Assembly (NCBI RefSeq): GCF_018320785.1
Contig: NC_054873.1
Coordinates: 25,634,196 to 25,698,195 of the forward strand
Length of the DNA stretch: 64,000 bases
Origin: Cheilinus undulatus
Taxonomy: Eukaryota; Chordata; Actinopteri; Labriformes; Labridae
Direction: 5' to 3'
Shown here: one piece after another, positions 1-12,916 of the stretch
Layout of the letters: every line of letters starts with the position of its first letter
How positions within the stretch are numbered: the stretch's first letter is position 1
Made by a program: the position numbers and the translations under genes
The notes under the pieces: generated by a model
Told to the model about the DNA's origin: nothing
Databases searched by the model: none
The model's input: only the letters and a program-made list of their open reading frames with translations

Positions 1-1391
1 GTTAGGTTACTGCATTACATACTGAGAAAAGTAACTTGTTACGTTACTTCTAAAACTAACACGTTAGAGTACTTTTGCGTTACTAAATATTAAAACTCTT
101 TATTTACTTGTTCCACTCAGCTGCTGTAAAAACAACAGATAACGACCGCATGTCTTCATTTGAAGGTGCAGACTCTAATGCCAATGTACAGCATAGTTTA
201 CAGTCCATAATCTATATCTCTGCAGATGAGAACCCCACTAACAGACAGGAAAACTTTTACAGCTCTTTAACATGCTCACAATCTGACAACAAGCTGAGCA
301 GAGGCAGACAGAATCACTCAAACGCTGTGCGTAATAACAGTGCTCAATTGGAACAGCTGCACAGCTGTTTCAGTGAAAGCAAACGGAGCTTTTAAACTTA
401 CGTTTGACCATGATGCTGTTCTTGTCCCTTTTATCCAAAAATCCATCATAATGTAACCTGACCAGCAGATGGATTTGTTTCACACATCCATCTGGAAAAC
501 CTTCAATACTAAGCGTTTGGGAAAGGGCAAAGGGTTTGAACAAAACTCGGAGTGTGATTGATGAACTTTCTGTCTGTCACATCTTTACAAGCCAATCAGA
601 GCAACAAAACACGTGATGTAGCCACGACCGAGGTGCGCATGCGCAGCTACAGAGGAATAACACGAATTATGGCGAATGTAGACGTGTCAGTACACAACTT
701 TTGTTGCTTTTGAAAAGAAAACTCAATGCTGCTGTTTGTTCTTCTTTTAACAAAGAAATGTCGTCAAATATAAAACTGGTAAAACTGGTGCTTTAGGAGC
801 ATCCATCTAAGCTCGTCTGCCATAACTGCACCGGCCTCTTGTTGCTGCTTGCTCACGTCATGGCTCTGCCACACCTTAATGTACTACCCCTCGTTGCTGA
901 TTGGTCCTGTCACTTTCTAACCGGGCCCAAATGGTTAAGACGGGCGCTTTGCAAGATGGATTCACCATAAGAAACAAGGAAACAGGTGTATCCATCTGCT
1001 TTGCAAGGTTAATCATAATGGGGATAATTTCAGTGTCATGCTGTCCTCTCTGTTATCTCATGGGCTTAACAAGCTAACAATTGGCACGTAATAGCACAGA
1101 ATGTTCACCTTCCGCTGGTATGGCACCACGTGCCAACGTGACAACAGAAAGAGAGAAGGAGAAACAGAGCGAATGCTTCAAGGAGCATTTTTCTTTATTT
1201 CTCTCTTTTTGAAGCCATGGAAGAGAGAGGAAATTTGGGATTTTTCTTTCAGTAACGGATTACTTTTTGAAAATGTAGCTAAAAACGAGATTACTTGAAT
1301 TGTAAAACTAACGCTTTGCGTTACTCGTTACAACAAAAAACTAATCTGAGTACTCTAATGGATTACTTTGTAGCGCGTTACCCCAACACTG
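1..1391. mobile_element. hAT-like non-autonomous element, right part (left end outside window)
   Basis: The right end reads CGCGTTACCCCAACACTG, whose reverse complement begins CAGTGTTGGGG, the familiar terminus of a fish hAT family. Terminal 100-150 bp at both sides of the stretch are rich in GTTAC/GTAAC words (for example around 20-85 and 1255-1380), the subterminal repeat style of these elements. The expected 8-bp target duplicate would be 1392-1399; the matching left copy lies outside the window. The interior has a 95-codon open frame (108-395) that resembles no transposase I know, so the copy is presumably non-autonomous or decayed. It lies within a ppp6r2 intron, between the exon ending at 1422 and the off-window downstream exons. 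Confidence 0.7.
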
Positions 1392-1421
1392 ATTGTGACA
1401 TAAATGAATGTGTGTGTTTAC

Positions 1422-4400
1422 CAGGTCTATAGTATTCCTCCTATTGGCCTCTGACAGGGTCTGATCCACAAATGTTTCCCAGCGCCCTCTGTAGTCATCT
1501 GGTAGCTCTACACCCACATTAACATCATTAGTAAAAGCATTATTCTTTATTATTGATAGTTATAATCTGTATAATAACTTTATTTCTTTAAATAAAATAC
1601 AAACAAACCTGTTATTAGGCTACTAATCTGAGTGTGAACTGGTCCCTTCTCCAGATTGTGGACAACTGTGTTGGCAATCCTGGTCAGATGTCCCATGTAC
1701 CCTCTTCTCATACCGCCTTCTGACCTGAACACAGAGAGTACCACACTGAAAGATCCACATGATAACAAAAACAAGACTATGCCATTATCACCAAATCCTT
1801 ACTGTAATTTATCATTCTCCTCCCAAGCCCCTAGAATCCTCTGGACAAGGTGGCAGTGCTGAAACAACTTGTGAGGACAAACAGAAAGTCAAACAGTTGT
1901 TTTAAATCATTTAAAGACATCACATCCTTTGTCACTTTAAGACATATAGAAACACCTACATGTGTCACCATTAGATTATGTGCAGAGTTATCAAGGGTGT
2001 CTGAAAGTTCTGAGGTGGTTTCAGATGCAGCCTGATCCTGTGAAGAATTCTGGTTAGGCTTTAATTCTTTCTGAGTTCCTAAGCCTGACTGAAGTCTCAT
2101 TTCATGGGCGCAGGGCCGGAGAATGGCAGCAACACAGAGCTCCACTTGGAGATGCAGGAAGTTGTTCCACGTGTACTTGAAGAACAAGTCCTAAAAGACA
2201 TCAAAAGAATACAAACCTTTCATGTCCCTTTCTTAATATTGGGGTGACAAAGCAGCATGTTTGCACATCTCACCAAAAGCAGGTCCATCGTATTGAGATG
2301 GCAGAGTTCCTGTGCTACAACTGCGTGGCTTGCAGAGCTCGTGTACAGCAGAGAGGCCACCAGTCGGGCTACGTGGAGACGTGTGTTACCCAACGGCTCC
2401 TCCAGCACACCCAGTGTTGTCAGCATGGGACTGCGCTAAAGCATGCAGGGTGAGGCCACAAAGGAAATTAAGGAACAAAAGTCTATCAGTTAAGCAGTCA
2501 TGTTACATGTAAGTGCTGTATTGTAACATTAGTTTGAATTACAAGCATCACTACTAAACTAATGTAGAAGAAGGATGCAGGAGATATAAAATAAGAAAAT
2601 TAACCTAATAAATATACAATTTATTGAATGGTCTCGCTCTCTGCAAATGGTCGGACTTGTGCTTGTGAGTAAGCTTTCTTTATTTTTATCTTTTTTAAAA
2701 TTCTTCGACAGGCATCTGGATAAAGTATTTAGCAGTGTTTTCTGTATGTATAGGAACATGTATTTAGCATGTTTTCTCATAATGCAATGAACCTATAGAT
2801 GATCATAATGTTGTTCATCTACCTTAGGTGGCTCCAGGAGTAGGTGGTGGAAGTGTTTTAGGTGTGGCTGAATGGCCAGCAGAATGCTGCTGTTAACAGT
2901 GTAACTCCTCTCAAATCCCTGAGCATCCATTACACCATCCACCCTGTCACAGACACAGAAAATCAGTCAAATGACAGATTATTAACTCAAAATGATCAAG
3001 GGAAGTTGATGGATTTAAAAAAAACAAACAAACTAACAAAAGAGAACTAGATGACATATATTGCAGCACAGATCACATTAGGTCACACTCACACTGGCCT
3101 CCTGATTTCCAGTAATGTGAGAAGAACTTGAATCCCATTGACGATACAGCTCTCAGTACGCTCTCCTGAGAACATGTTCTGCAACAGCTGCTCCACAGAC
3201 TCCTGTCTGTAGAAACACAATGGAGTCAGTCTTCACCTCCACATAATGTTAGAGAGTGAATACGTGTGTATGTGCCTGTATGACTTACGACTCCAGCACA
3301 GTAAGTAAAGGATCAGGCTGTGAAATCTCTTGGAGCTGATTCGCCTGGTCCCTGCTCAGACGAATGATGTCACACAAAGTCTGTGATGCATTAGACTGCC
3401 TCTGTGAAGAAAAAGTTGAACACAAACAAAAGAAACATCAGTATTTTTAACTATATAAGAGTCGGCAAGTGCTTGTCATTGTATTTTTTAATGAAATAAG
3501 TCATGATTGATTTGAAAACATTTAAAGCCCTCATACCTCTTCATCTCTCTCAGGGTGAATGAGCTCTATGAGTCTCTGGGCCAGCTTCTCTTCATTCAGC
3601 CACTGTTGAGAAAAATAAAGTCCCATTTTTAATTCCAATGGTGTAAGTGTGTTTGACATAGTATATTATGAGGCGGGATCCATTTCTTTCATACAGTAAG
3701 TGTCTCAAGTCGGAGGGGAGGAGGCTCCACACAGCTGATAAGTCTCAGGAGCACATCCATCATGGCTGATGTATCAATATGCTTCAAGACCAAGGAGAGG
3801 AATCCCTCCTTGCGTCTAAGAAAACTGATCACCTGAGTGAAAGAGCGCAGAGGAGAAATTGACTGAAACAAAAATAACTGAATGTGTCTAGGCTAAGTTA
3901 TGACAAGGACTGTAACCTTTTTTGACCTTCATATTTGGTAGCAGTTCACCACTGTAAGGTTTCTTTTCTCAAATTTGACTATATACTGTTTTATGTGGAT
4001 TACTTCACGTAAGTGCTTTATTTATTACAGATGCAGATCCAGATCAGTGTCAGCAGATATTGACTATTTCTGCTGATATTTACAACTGTAAATATCGCCC
4101 TTTATCCACTGTAAATGTAAGCTGTATGTATGTAGAAGTTTGTGGAGTTTCAGGCCGGACCAGCAGACCAACAACAGCTGAAGTCTTTTTTTCTTTTTTT
4201 TAATTCTTATTCTTTAAACTCTAACGTGTGTTTTAAGAATTGAGTTTTAGGTCTGAACTGCATGTATCTATCTGTATCAATACCAGTAGCAGCTAAAATT
4301 AATTTGGAAATATTGATACAGTGGATACTGGCAACTTCAATACCATATATCCTTGTCTTTTATCTTTATTTCCTTTGTGAGGATTGCATCCAATTTAACT

Positions 4401-6038
4401 TTTTTTTCTCATATTCTTCTTCTTGTCTATCAGATGTTTGAAATATGCCATACATATTTTGTTGTCTCCATTATCAAACTTATTTTCAATTAACAAATTT
4501 GAACCTGCTTTTTAACAAAAACAGAATGACCTTCGAAGCCAGCTCCTTTTGTTATGATACACATACTCAACAAGCATTTTATTCCGACAAAAATATCATT
4601 TTTTTCTCTGCAAGCATAACAAGTGGCTGACTCTAAAAGAAAGAAGTTAGATTTGGCCTAGCTGAAAGCCCCATAGGGCCACTTAGAAATGATAAATGTT
4701 AAAATTGTAACAGTAAGACGATCTCTGAACACAGTCACAAACTACAGCTTATGAAAATATAATGCTCAGCTATAATATTCCACTCTACACATAAGACTAT
4801 GTTTGATGTCAGAAGTGGTGTTCAAGGTCATAAGGTCAACTTAATCATTTTAAATCATTGCCATTTTAACATAAATAACAACTTCAAATGCCAGCCCTTT
4901 AGACGTTTTGAAGCTATGTTCTTCTGAAATAAGAAGCTGATCTGATGGACAGTCTGACTGACCTTTGAATCCTCAGGCCCAAGTGCAGGCACAGTAAAAC
5001 TTCAACTAGATGGGCTGTTTGTGTATTACAACATCTGTTTTGGAACTTCAATAGATCTCAAACTTTACAGACATCTTTTTGGGACTTTATTCCAAAGAAA
5101 GCACTTTCGATCATTTACCTTTAAGCACCTGTCACACTTTGTGAATTATATCAGGAGAACACAAAAACAACGCTGTCATCCTCTCTAAGTATGCCCTTTG
5201 ATTTAGCTGTGTGAGTCTGTGTATTACCTGCTCAGTCTTCCGTGTGATGAGGTTCCCAATAGTCTTGCTAAAGAAAGATGCCAGGAGGGGGTTAAGTGGA
5301 GATGGCTGCTCCAGGAAGGCATACAGAGATTCCAGCAGAGGTTCCTCATTACCCAGCTTATCATTGATCACTCCCACATCGCATGTCAACAGCTCACATG
5401 CTATATTTGGAAACCTGTAAGAGGTGAAGAGAACGCACCTGGCAGTGAAATCAAAACAAAGTTTATTCTTATTTTCTGCCATTGTAAACTTAAAGTGAAG
5501 AAAGCTTATTTGGATTTCCATAGGTAGATTATCAAAGTAACTGTGTTCAATGCATTATAATTTGTTTGATAAATGAGATGGTTTAAGAACCATTAAGATT
5601 AGAACACACTCAAGTTTTCATCTTTACTACAAAATGGCAGGTCAGAGATATCATTGGTTGCAGAATAAGCAGAACCCATTTTTCTGGAAACAGTATACTA
5701 CATCAGCACTTTGTGCACAATCACCTACTTAAAGCGCTTTGTCTCTTCTACACCAGCAGGGGGCTCAGTTGTTATCATACGGACCAGTTCTTGCATGCAC
5801 TGGTCCTGGCACAGGAACAGGAGAAGTCTACAAGTTGATAAGAAGCACCAGTAAACACCAGCAGGTATTACAGTCAATTTAAATGTTTCCAGACTGAATG
5901 CTACACAGACCTCCTGTTCTGTGCCTTGCACTCCTGCAGCACATCTTCCTCATCCATGAGCTCAGAGAGTGTGACATCCTCCTTGTCCAGTAAAGCCTCC
6001 AGGTGTGAGGATGTGTGTAAGTCAAATTTCCAAAACAT
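1422..6038 (-). CDS. ppp6r2: Protein phosphatase 6 regulatory subunit 2 (SAPS family), N-terminal half, 3' end outside window
   Basis: Regulatory/scaffold subunit that binds the PP6 catalytic subunit through its N-terminal SAPS repeat region. Thirteen coding exons on the minus strand with consistent phases: 5911-6038, 5729-5827, 5228-5414, 3695-3832, 3537-3602, 3289-3401, 3093-3206, 2823-2943, 2274-2435, 1960-2190, 1803-1867, 1609-1724, 1422-1507, giving 542 codons. The start is the ATG at 6038-6036, opening [20 protein letters not shown], the typical family N-terminus; its exon has an acceptor just upstream (exon start 6062), so the first exon is non-coding. [20 protein letters not shown] and [20 protein letters not shown] match vertebrate PPP6R2 better than PPP6R1 or PPP6R3. 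The last visible exon ends with RRNTIDL and a GTAAAC donor; the acidic C-terminal half must lie beyond the left edge. Fish often carry a/b duplicates and I cannot tell which copy this is. Confidence 0.92.
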
Positions 6039-6062
6039 GGCTGATATCACAGGCACACTTAG

Positions 6063-8879
6063 CTGTTGACAAGAAGAGGATTCAACATGGTACCATGGCA
6101 AATTAGCTTAGATGTAAACGTTGCATGATTAGCTGTGTGCTAGGATTAACTGTCTGAATGATCTTACATTTGGACCAGGTATGTACACTCAGTCAGGTCT
6201 TGCTAAACAGCCATTTGCCTTGTTGACATTTTTGGTCTGGTCATCAGTCAGTATCAGCAAATTCACTCAACGTAAACACGAACACCTGATGCACAAATCC
6301 AGAAAAGATTGGCTGCAACCTAGGTAAGAGAGAACAAATATTGCACAGTTCTAACCAGAATGATTTTTTCCATCTTCCATGGAAGCAAAAGAAATATGAA
6401 AGTCAGCACTAAGTGCAGAAATGGGTTATGCACTCCTCTCTGGAAAGAGCAGGGAGCAATACATTTGTAATTGGGTTATCTGAACATGTGAGTTGTGGAG
6501 GCTTTGAGAATGGCCTCCCACATCCTATCAACAGCTAATGAATGAGGTACTATGGTGCAGAAAAAAAAACAAACTCCAGTGGAGAAATAAACGTAGCTTT
6601 AAAGTAAATGATGAATACTTCTGTTCAAAATATGTGAATTAGTTGTGCAAGACTACTGAGTCTTGCATATGAGTTAACTTGAAATGAGGATTGGTGATGA
6701 TAAGAGTGTGGCAGACAGGAAGAGTCCCGGACAGTGGTGAGCATCCTCGTGTTGTGTCTAAATGAGACCACAAATACAGTAAGGATCCCATGTAAGTAAC
6801 GTGGCTCCATGATTCAATCAGCTATAGGCTGAAACAAACATAATTTCCTTCATAAACATACCACTTAACCACCATACTTTCGGGGAAATGATCTCCAAGT
6901 CAGCAGCAGAATATTAAACCATGTGGTCAAAATATGTCGCTTATTATGCATTTAAAATGACATTTGATGAACAACTAGGGGGGAAATGGATTAGTATTTG
7001 AAAATAAGGGCACAGCTTTGACGATATAATGCTGCCTTAGGGTTACTGTTTTCCAATCCCTTCAGTAGGCTTAACAAACAGGTGTTTTAAAGCTCAAACT
7101 GTGAAACTAAGGAAATAATCCTTTCCTCGCAGCTAGCTAGTTATGGATTTTAAATGTCAAACAGCATCACAACTATTGTCAGCTGTGACTGAAGCAGGCC
7201 TTATTAGCGAGCTATGATCAGCTAGTAAAGGTTACTATTAGCTCTAACGGACATCCGTTATAACAGGGTAACGGGCACATCAGCGCGTATTAATGTTAGC
7301 AATTATTAGCTTACAGTTACCGCAACTTCACGTTAAGTGAGCTAGCATATCTCAAATTACCAGTTTCTGTCAATGCGCTTCTACGGCTTAACAGAGCCTC
7401 CTTTCACTTACCGTGGATGAACATGAAACAACTTGCTAGCAATATCGCTGTCATGCTGCTAACGTTGTTTCAGTGAGGTACCTGTGGTTAACTATGGTTA
7501 CATCAAAAGCTCACATCGGTTAGTTGTCGGTGACGGCTGCACGGCTAACGTTAGGAGGGACGATGTCCTCATCCACTTAGACGGTTCACCATTTGACAGT
7601 GAGACGCACCACATAGGCTTTAGGTCTGCTTACATGTTTTCTCGATAAAGACAAGCATCTTTTACCTTTTGTCCATCATTTTACCAGTCGTCATCTGCGC
7701 GCTTAACGGCAACTCAGCGACTTTGGCTGTCAGGTCACCCAGAGGCCCATGCCTGGCTGTTCATGTCTGCGTTGTTAGCTTGGAGATACTACTACCCTTT
7801 CCCGGTTGCAATGTCATTTACGCTGCTGTTACACGGTGGTAGGTCTGTGGATCGGCTGAGTTGACACTGTTCAAATTATACATCAGCAGGCAGCCAACAA
7901 AATATCTGTCAGATTTGGAAATCAAAATGGCGGATACCTAAAACGTAATCAAAAGTTCAGCTGTCCATCAACTGTGTAAACACCAAACCAACTCTATATT
8001 TATTTGCCGTCATCGTGAAGAATAACTGCTGTCAGGAGCAGCGCCGAGGACTGCAGTGAAATGTACGTGATGTTCGGAGTCAAAGTCTCACATGCAACCC
8101 TGCTAGATACTAAGTAAACACCCTCTTACCGCGTCAAAGAAGATATTTGCCCTATTAGTAAATAGTAGCAGGCATATTGAACATAGTCCTCGCTGAGAGT
8201 ACCCAATATTTAACTATTCATACATCTAATTTACATTGCAAAAGATGCTGCAACAAGCTTTAAATGAATTACAAAATACAGAAAGTCAAAGCTCTAACAT
8301 CCATGCTATTGTGATTCTAATCAACACCAGCAGCAGTGCCCCATCATTCTTAATCATTTTGCCATATAAACATCTACAGTAGGCTTTCGGAGCTTAACTA
8401 AACCCCTGAATATCTTTGTTTTTCTTGCACCCTTTGCTTCTGTATAAATATTTAAATAATGAAAAGATGCGATTTAAAAAAAATCGAAATTGAATAATGC
8501 GTGGCTTCTAGTCATTTCAGAATGAGCTGTTATGATAGCATGTTGCCTGCAGTAATCCCAGTTTCTGGTTTTCAAATTAAAAATTCGGATACAATATTTG
8601 AAGCAGGTGTCACCATGAAATAACAGCCACTGTGGATAATACTTTTTCGTTTGGGTTTTTTCACCCCCAGTACTTAATAACATAAATACGCCCTGGGTGC
8701 ATAAACACTGGTATTTTTCCCATTTGTCCTATAAAATCATACTTCTATGTTTGTGTTCCTGAGTGGGTGTTTGTCGTAGTATCTGGCAACCCTGGACAGT
8801 CCCAGCCGGTGAATGTTGCGTCGGCTCGACTCTCAGCTGAAGCTTCGCAGAAGGTCTCTCTGTTTAGCCGGCTAGCATC
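6063..8879. promoter_or_regulatory. Divergent upstream region of ppp6r2 (minus) and dnaja2 (plus)
   Basis: The first coding exons of ppp6r2 and dnaja2 face away from each other with about 2.8 kb between them and no credible coding exon in it. It should contain the non-coding first exon(s) of ppp6r2 and the short dnaja2 5' UTR. AAAATGGCGGAT at 7924-7935 resembles a YY1-type element of TATA-less promoters, and the dnaja2 start itself sits in CATCATGGCGAAC. No convincing TATA box was seen. The stretch around 7250-8060 looks richer in CpG than the neighbouring introns, as expected for housekeeping promoters, but I did not compute this. Exact transcription starts cannot be placed. Confidence 0.5.
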
Positions 8880-11800
8880 ATGGCGAACGTCGTGGATACA
8901 AAGCTATACGACATCCTTGGAGTTTCACCATCTGCTTCAGAGAATGAACTGAAAAAGGTACGGAGCCTTTGAATGAGGGCGAAATGTGTGAGAGTAAGAA
9001 CAGACTGAGAAAAAAACAAGTAAAAGCTGAAACCAGTGCAATGTGGCCTGTATCGTAAGCTACCAGATATACCGTTGGCTATAGATGCACAGAAGCAACT
9101 GAGCTAGCGTTAAGCTAAGCTAATGTTAGCAAGATAACTATGCGGTATTTTATGGATGTCGTATTTGAAGAGAAATCACAGTACCCACCTATAATCGATA
9201 TGCTTGGATTATTAGTCATTTCAGGCATTTCTATTCTATTTCTAAACATGAAGCGAGCCCTCCCGGAAACAGAAACACGTTTGACCACGAGTGTAGCTTG
9301 CCGGCTATTAGCGTCGGGTGGAAAACCTCATTCCAGTAAATAGCCTTCACCAAAACCAAGCTTTAACCATACAAGTAACGTTAACATTCGAGCTCAGTGG
9401 CCTAAAATATTAAGTGCTTAACCCCTCTTCTTGTGAGCTTATGGCTATGGCGTGGAAAAAGTAAGCTAAATTAGCTTCTGGGGTTGAATGTATCACGAGT
9501 TAACCTTTTCCTATGAGCTAACGAGCGCTAGCAACTCGTCGTGTAACTACTGTATACTTAGCGTTAGCCAACACGTACGTTGTTGTAAAACAAACTTCAA
9601 CATTGGACAGCTACGATATTTGAATCAATTCAGCTACGTTCCTTGTTATGTCTGACTTTAAACAGTCAACAACATGTCTGAGGGCGTCTGAGTTTATCTT
9701 ACATTGACATTTTTGTACAGGGAAACCTGATGTGTAACTAATGTTGGACAGATTCTACCAATAATAGCCTTTATTTCAAAGAAAATTTAACATATTGGGT
9801 GCTCATAACTTGGCAAAGCGTTATGTGATCTCCATTTCGAGAAAACGTGCTTTACATTTCATAATAAGTGCATTTTATAGTATTCCAGAAGTCATTACAT
9901 TTATGTATTTATCCTCTTTACATCCCTGATGCTAAAGCAGGTGAATTCATCAGCTACAGATTTATGGACGTCAGTGTTGAAGTTGTCCTCACACAAACAT
10001 GTTTAAGGGAGTGAGATGTCAAAGGCAGCGAAGCTCATGCTTGTGTCCTGATGTTTTTGACAGCAGGCCCACAAGTCAAGCCCTTGGCATGTAAGGCTGG
10101 TAGCCTGGTGCAGACAGTTAATACACTTAGTGCTTTGCTTTCAAAGGCATTAAACATATTGGCCCTGAACTCATAGTGATCGCACAAATTTATTGTCTCT
10201 GATTTGTTTGTTTTTTTCAGGCCTACCGCAAATTGGCTAAGGAGTACCACCCTGACAAAAACCCTGATGCTGGAGACAAGGTAAGATGATCAAAACATCT
10301 CATCATCTCTTACAGCATCAGCAGTACCAAAGACAGCAGTTTAGATGCTCAACAGTTGGGACGGATAATGTTGATATTGTTTGTCATTGACACAGCCCAA
10401 CTCTTTGAGGAATAACTAGACACAGATCAGAGCGTAGAGCATGAAACAGCTTTTCCCAAGCAAGAAGCGCATCAGCTGATTTATTCCTCGGAGTCTGTTG
10501 GACTGTTACTTTAGACTAAATTGCTTCATTTATTTCTTTTTACTCAATTCAAAGGACAAATTAAAATAAACTAGAATATTCCTTTGGTTTTGACATAGTG
10601 TTTTTGTTTTGTTCATTCTGTCAACTTGTCTCTTAGTCATGATTTGTTTCTTTTCATTTTCCAGTTTAAAGAGATCAGTTTTGCATATGAGGTGCTGACA
10701 AACCCAGAAAAGAAGGAGCTTTATGATCGCTATGGAGAACAGGGTCTACGGGAGGGAGGAGGTGGAGGACCAGGAATGGACGATATCTTTTCTCATATTT
10801 TTGGTGGAGGACTTTTTGGGTTTATGGGGGGGCAGGGCAGAGGACGTAACGGAGGCAGGAGAAGAGGAGAGGATATGGTTCACCCTCTAAAGTAAGTATG
10901 TTAACCTGAAATTGAGTTTGGGTGTTTCAGCTGGTAGTTAAAATATAATTTGTTGTTTAAATCTCTTGACTCTTTTTCTATACAGAGTTTCACTTGAAGA
11001 CCTCTATAATGGAAAAACAACCAAACTTCAGCTTAGTAAGAATGTGCTGTGTGGTGCTTGTAATGGGTGAGTTTCCTATGATATTTCATTTAAACACATA
11101 AAACAACATATTGTTTAAAGTTTCAGTGTCCTGACAAAAGATAGCTTGTAACGGCAACATTTTTTTGAATTGTATGGATTCCTGTTGACTGTGTTAATTC
11201 TTAACTGTTTGCATTTCAGTCAGGGGGGTAAGGCAGGAGCTGTACAGAAGTGTGTAGCATGCAGAGGGCGAGGTATGAGGATCATGATCAGACAACTGGC
11301 TCCTGGCATGGTCCAACAGATGCAGTCCGTCTGCACAGACTGCAATGGAGAGGGTAATATGTCCATAAACACCCACCTGACAAAGTTATAGATTATGTAA
11401 TAGAGTATATCAGCTCTTTGGAATCATTCAATCTGTGTTTGTGTGTGCAGGTGAAGTAATAAATGAGAAGGACCGCTGCAGAAAGTGTGAGGGTCATAAA
11501 GTGTGTAAGGAGACCAAGCTTCTAGAGGTGCATGTGGACAAAGGCATGAGACATGGACAGAAGATCACATTCTCTGGTGAAGCTGACCAAGCACCAGGCG
11601 TTGAACCAGGGGATATAGTCCTGGTGCTGCAGGAGAAAGAACATGAGGTAAGATAACCAGTTTCTGGCATGTATTTCAAAGATGAATATACTTTGACATC
11701 ACAGATAAGAGGATAGTTGTTATTTTTTTCTACATTTATTCGACGAGAATGTTATGATAAACTGAAGCAACAATTTTGGCTTGCAATCTCTACCAGGATT

Positions 11801-12916
11801 TCCGTCGTGAAGGCAGTGACCTTCACATGGTCCAGCGTATTGGACTGGTTGAAGCACTTTGTGGCTTCCAGATGACTGTCACACACCTTGATGGACGTCA
11901 ATTGCTTGTCAAATACCCTCCCGGCAAGGTCATTGAGCCAGGTAAACATGCTGTCTAACAACGGTCATTAATTTTAAGTGTCATAACATTTGTGTTGTTT
12001 TATTCATGCAGAGTTTTTATTTAGGTCATTTGTGTTTCCTTCCCTTTTATCACTGCAGTTCAGACTCTGAAAGAGCATGCCTCTTTGCATGTTGTACAAG
12101 AGATGAATAGAATAAAAAGTAATTGTGGTTTTTGTGGGATGTTATCCTCTCTAACACCATTGGAGGGCAGCCTAATCCAGTTTAAAGTGGAATCCCAAAA
12201 AATGATGCAGTTTGCATTGTTAGCAAAGTGAAAAATAAATCTCAGCAATAAGCCAAATTACTGGTTAATTGTTGATGTCCCAGCTAAATATATAGATTTT
12301 TCACAATTTTGCTGTCATTTACTTAAATGTTCTTTAACTTTTATATTGTAACATGCCATTGCTTATTAAGAAAAGTAGTTTACATTTTAAGCACTTGAGA
12401 ATTATGCGTCCCTGCTTGTATTTATAACAACGTACTAAATGTCGAGTTTGTTCTAGAGGCCTAATCATTTAACTTTTTTGTGGATGGGTGTGTGTAACAG
12501 GCTGTATTCGAATGGTAAAGGGAGAGGGGATGCCTCAGTACAGAAACCCTTTTGAAAAGGGAGACCTTTATGTCAAGTTTGATGTCCAATTCCCTGAAAA
12601 CAACTGGATCAGCCCTGAAAAACTGAATGTGAGTTACTATTCTGAAACGTTTCAGTTCAGCAAATTTTAATACCACTAGTTTGGTTATGTTGTGTTTTCT
12701 TTTTATGATTCAACCACTTTCTTTCAGGAACTTGAGTGCTTGCTGCCTGCCCGTGCTGAGAATCCTGTAATCACGGCAGATGCGGAGGAAGTTGACCTGA
12801 CTGATTACGACAGAAGTCAAGGTTTAGGAGGTGGAGCTAGGCGAGAGGCCTACAATGATAGCTCTGATGAAGAAGGGGGCCATCATGGTCCAGGGGTGCA
12901 GTGTGCACACCAATAG
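8880..12916 (+). CDS. dnaja2: DnaJ homolog subfamily A member 2, type I Hsp40 co-chaperone (complete)
   Basis: Co-chaperone that delivers clients to Hsp70 and stimulates its ATPase. Nine exons: 8880-8957, 10221-10280, 10665-10891, 10986-11066, 11220-11353, 11451-11647, 11797-11941, 12501-12628, 12728-12916. They total 1,239 bases, 412 aa plus stop, the same length as human DNAJA2. The J domain is residues 1-70 with HPD at 36-38; a Gly/Phe-rich stretch follows ([19 protein letters not shown]), then four zinc-finger repeats ([32 protein letters not shown]), the substrate-binding C-terminal domains, and a CaaX farnesylation signal (CAHQ). The start [15 protein letters not shown] matches the family. 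The fourth zinc repeat reads CEGHK instead of the strict CxGxG, as also in the mammalian protein (CEGKK). No damage seen. The a/b fish paralogue is not resolved. Confidence 0.97.

Noticed and set aside
108..395. 95-codon open frame at the left edge
   Set aside because: It is inside the hAT-like element and carries no transposase (for example BED or hAT dimerisation) motif.
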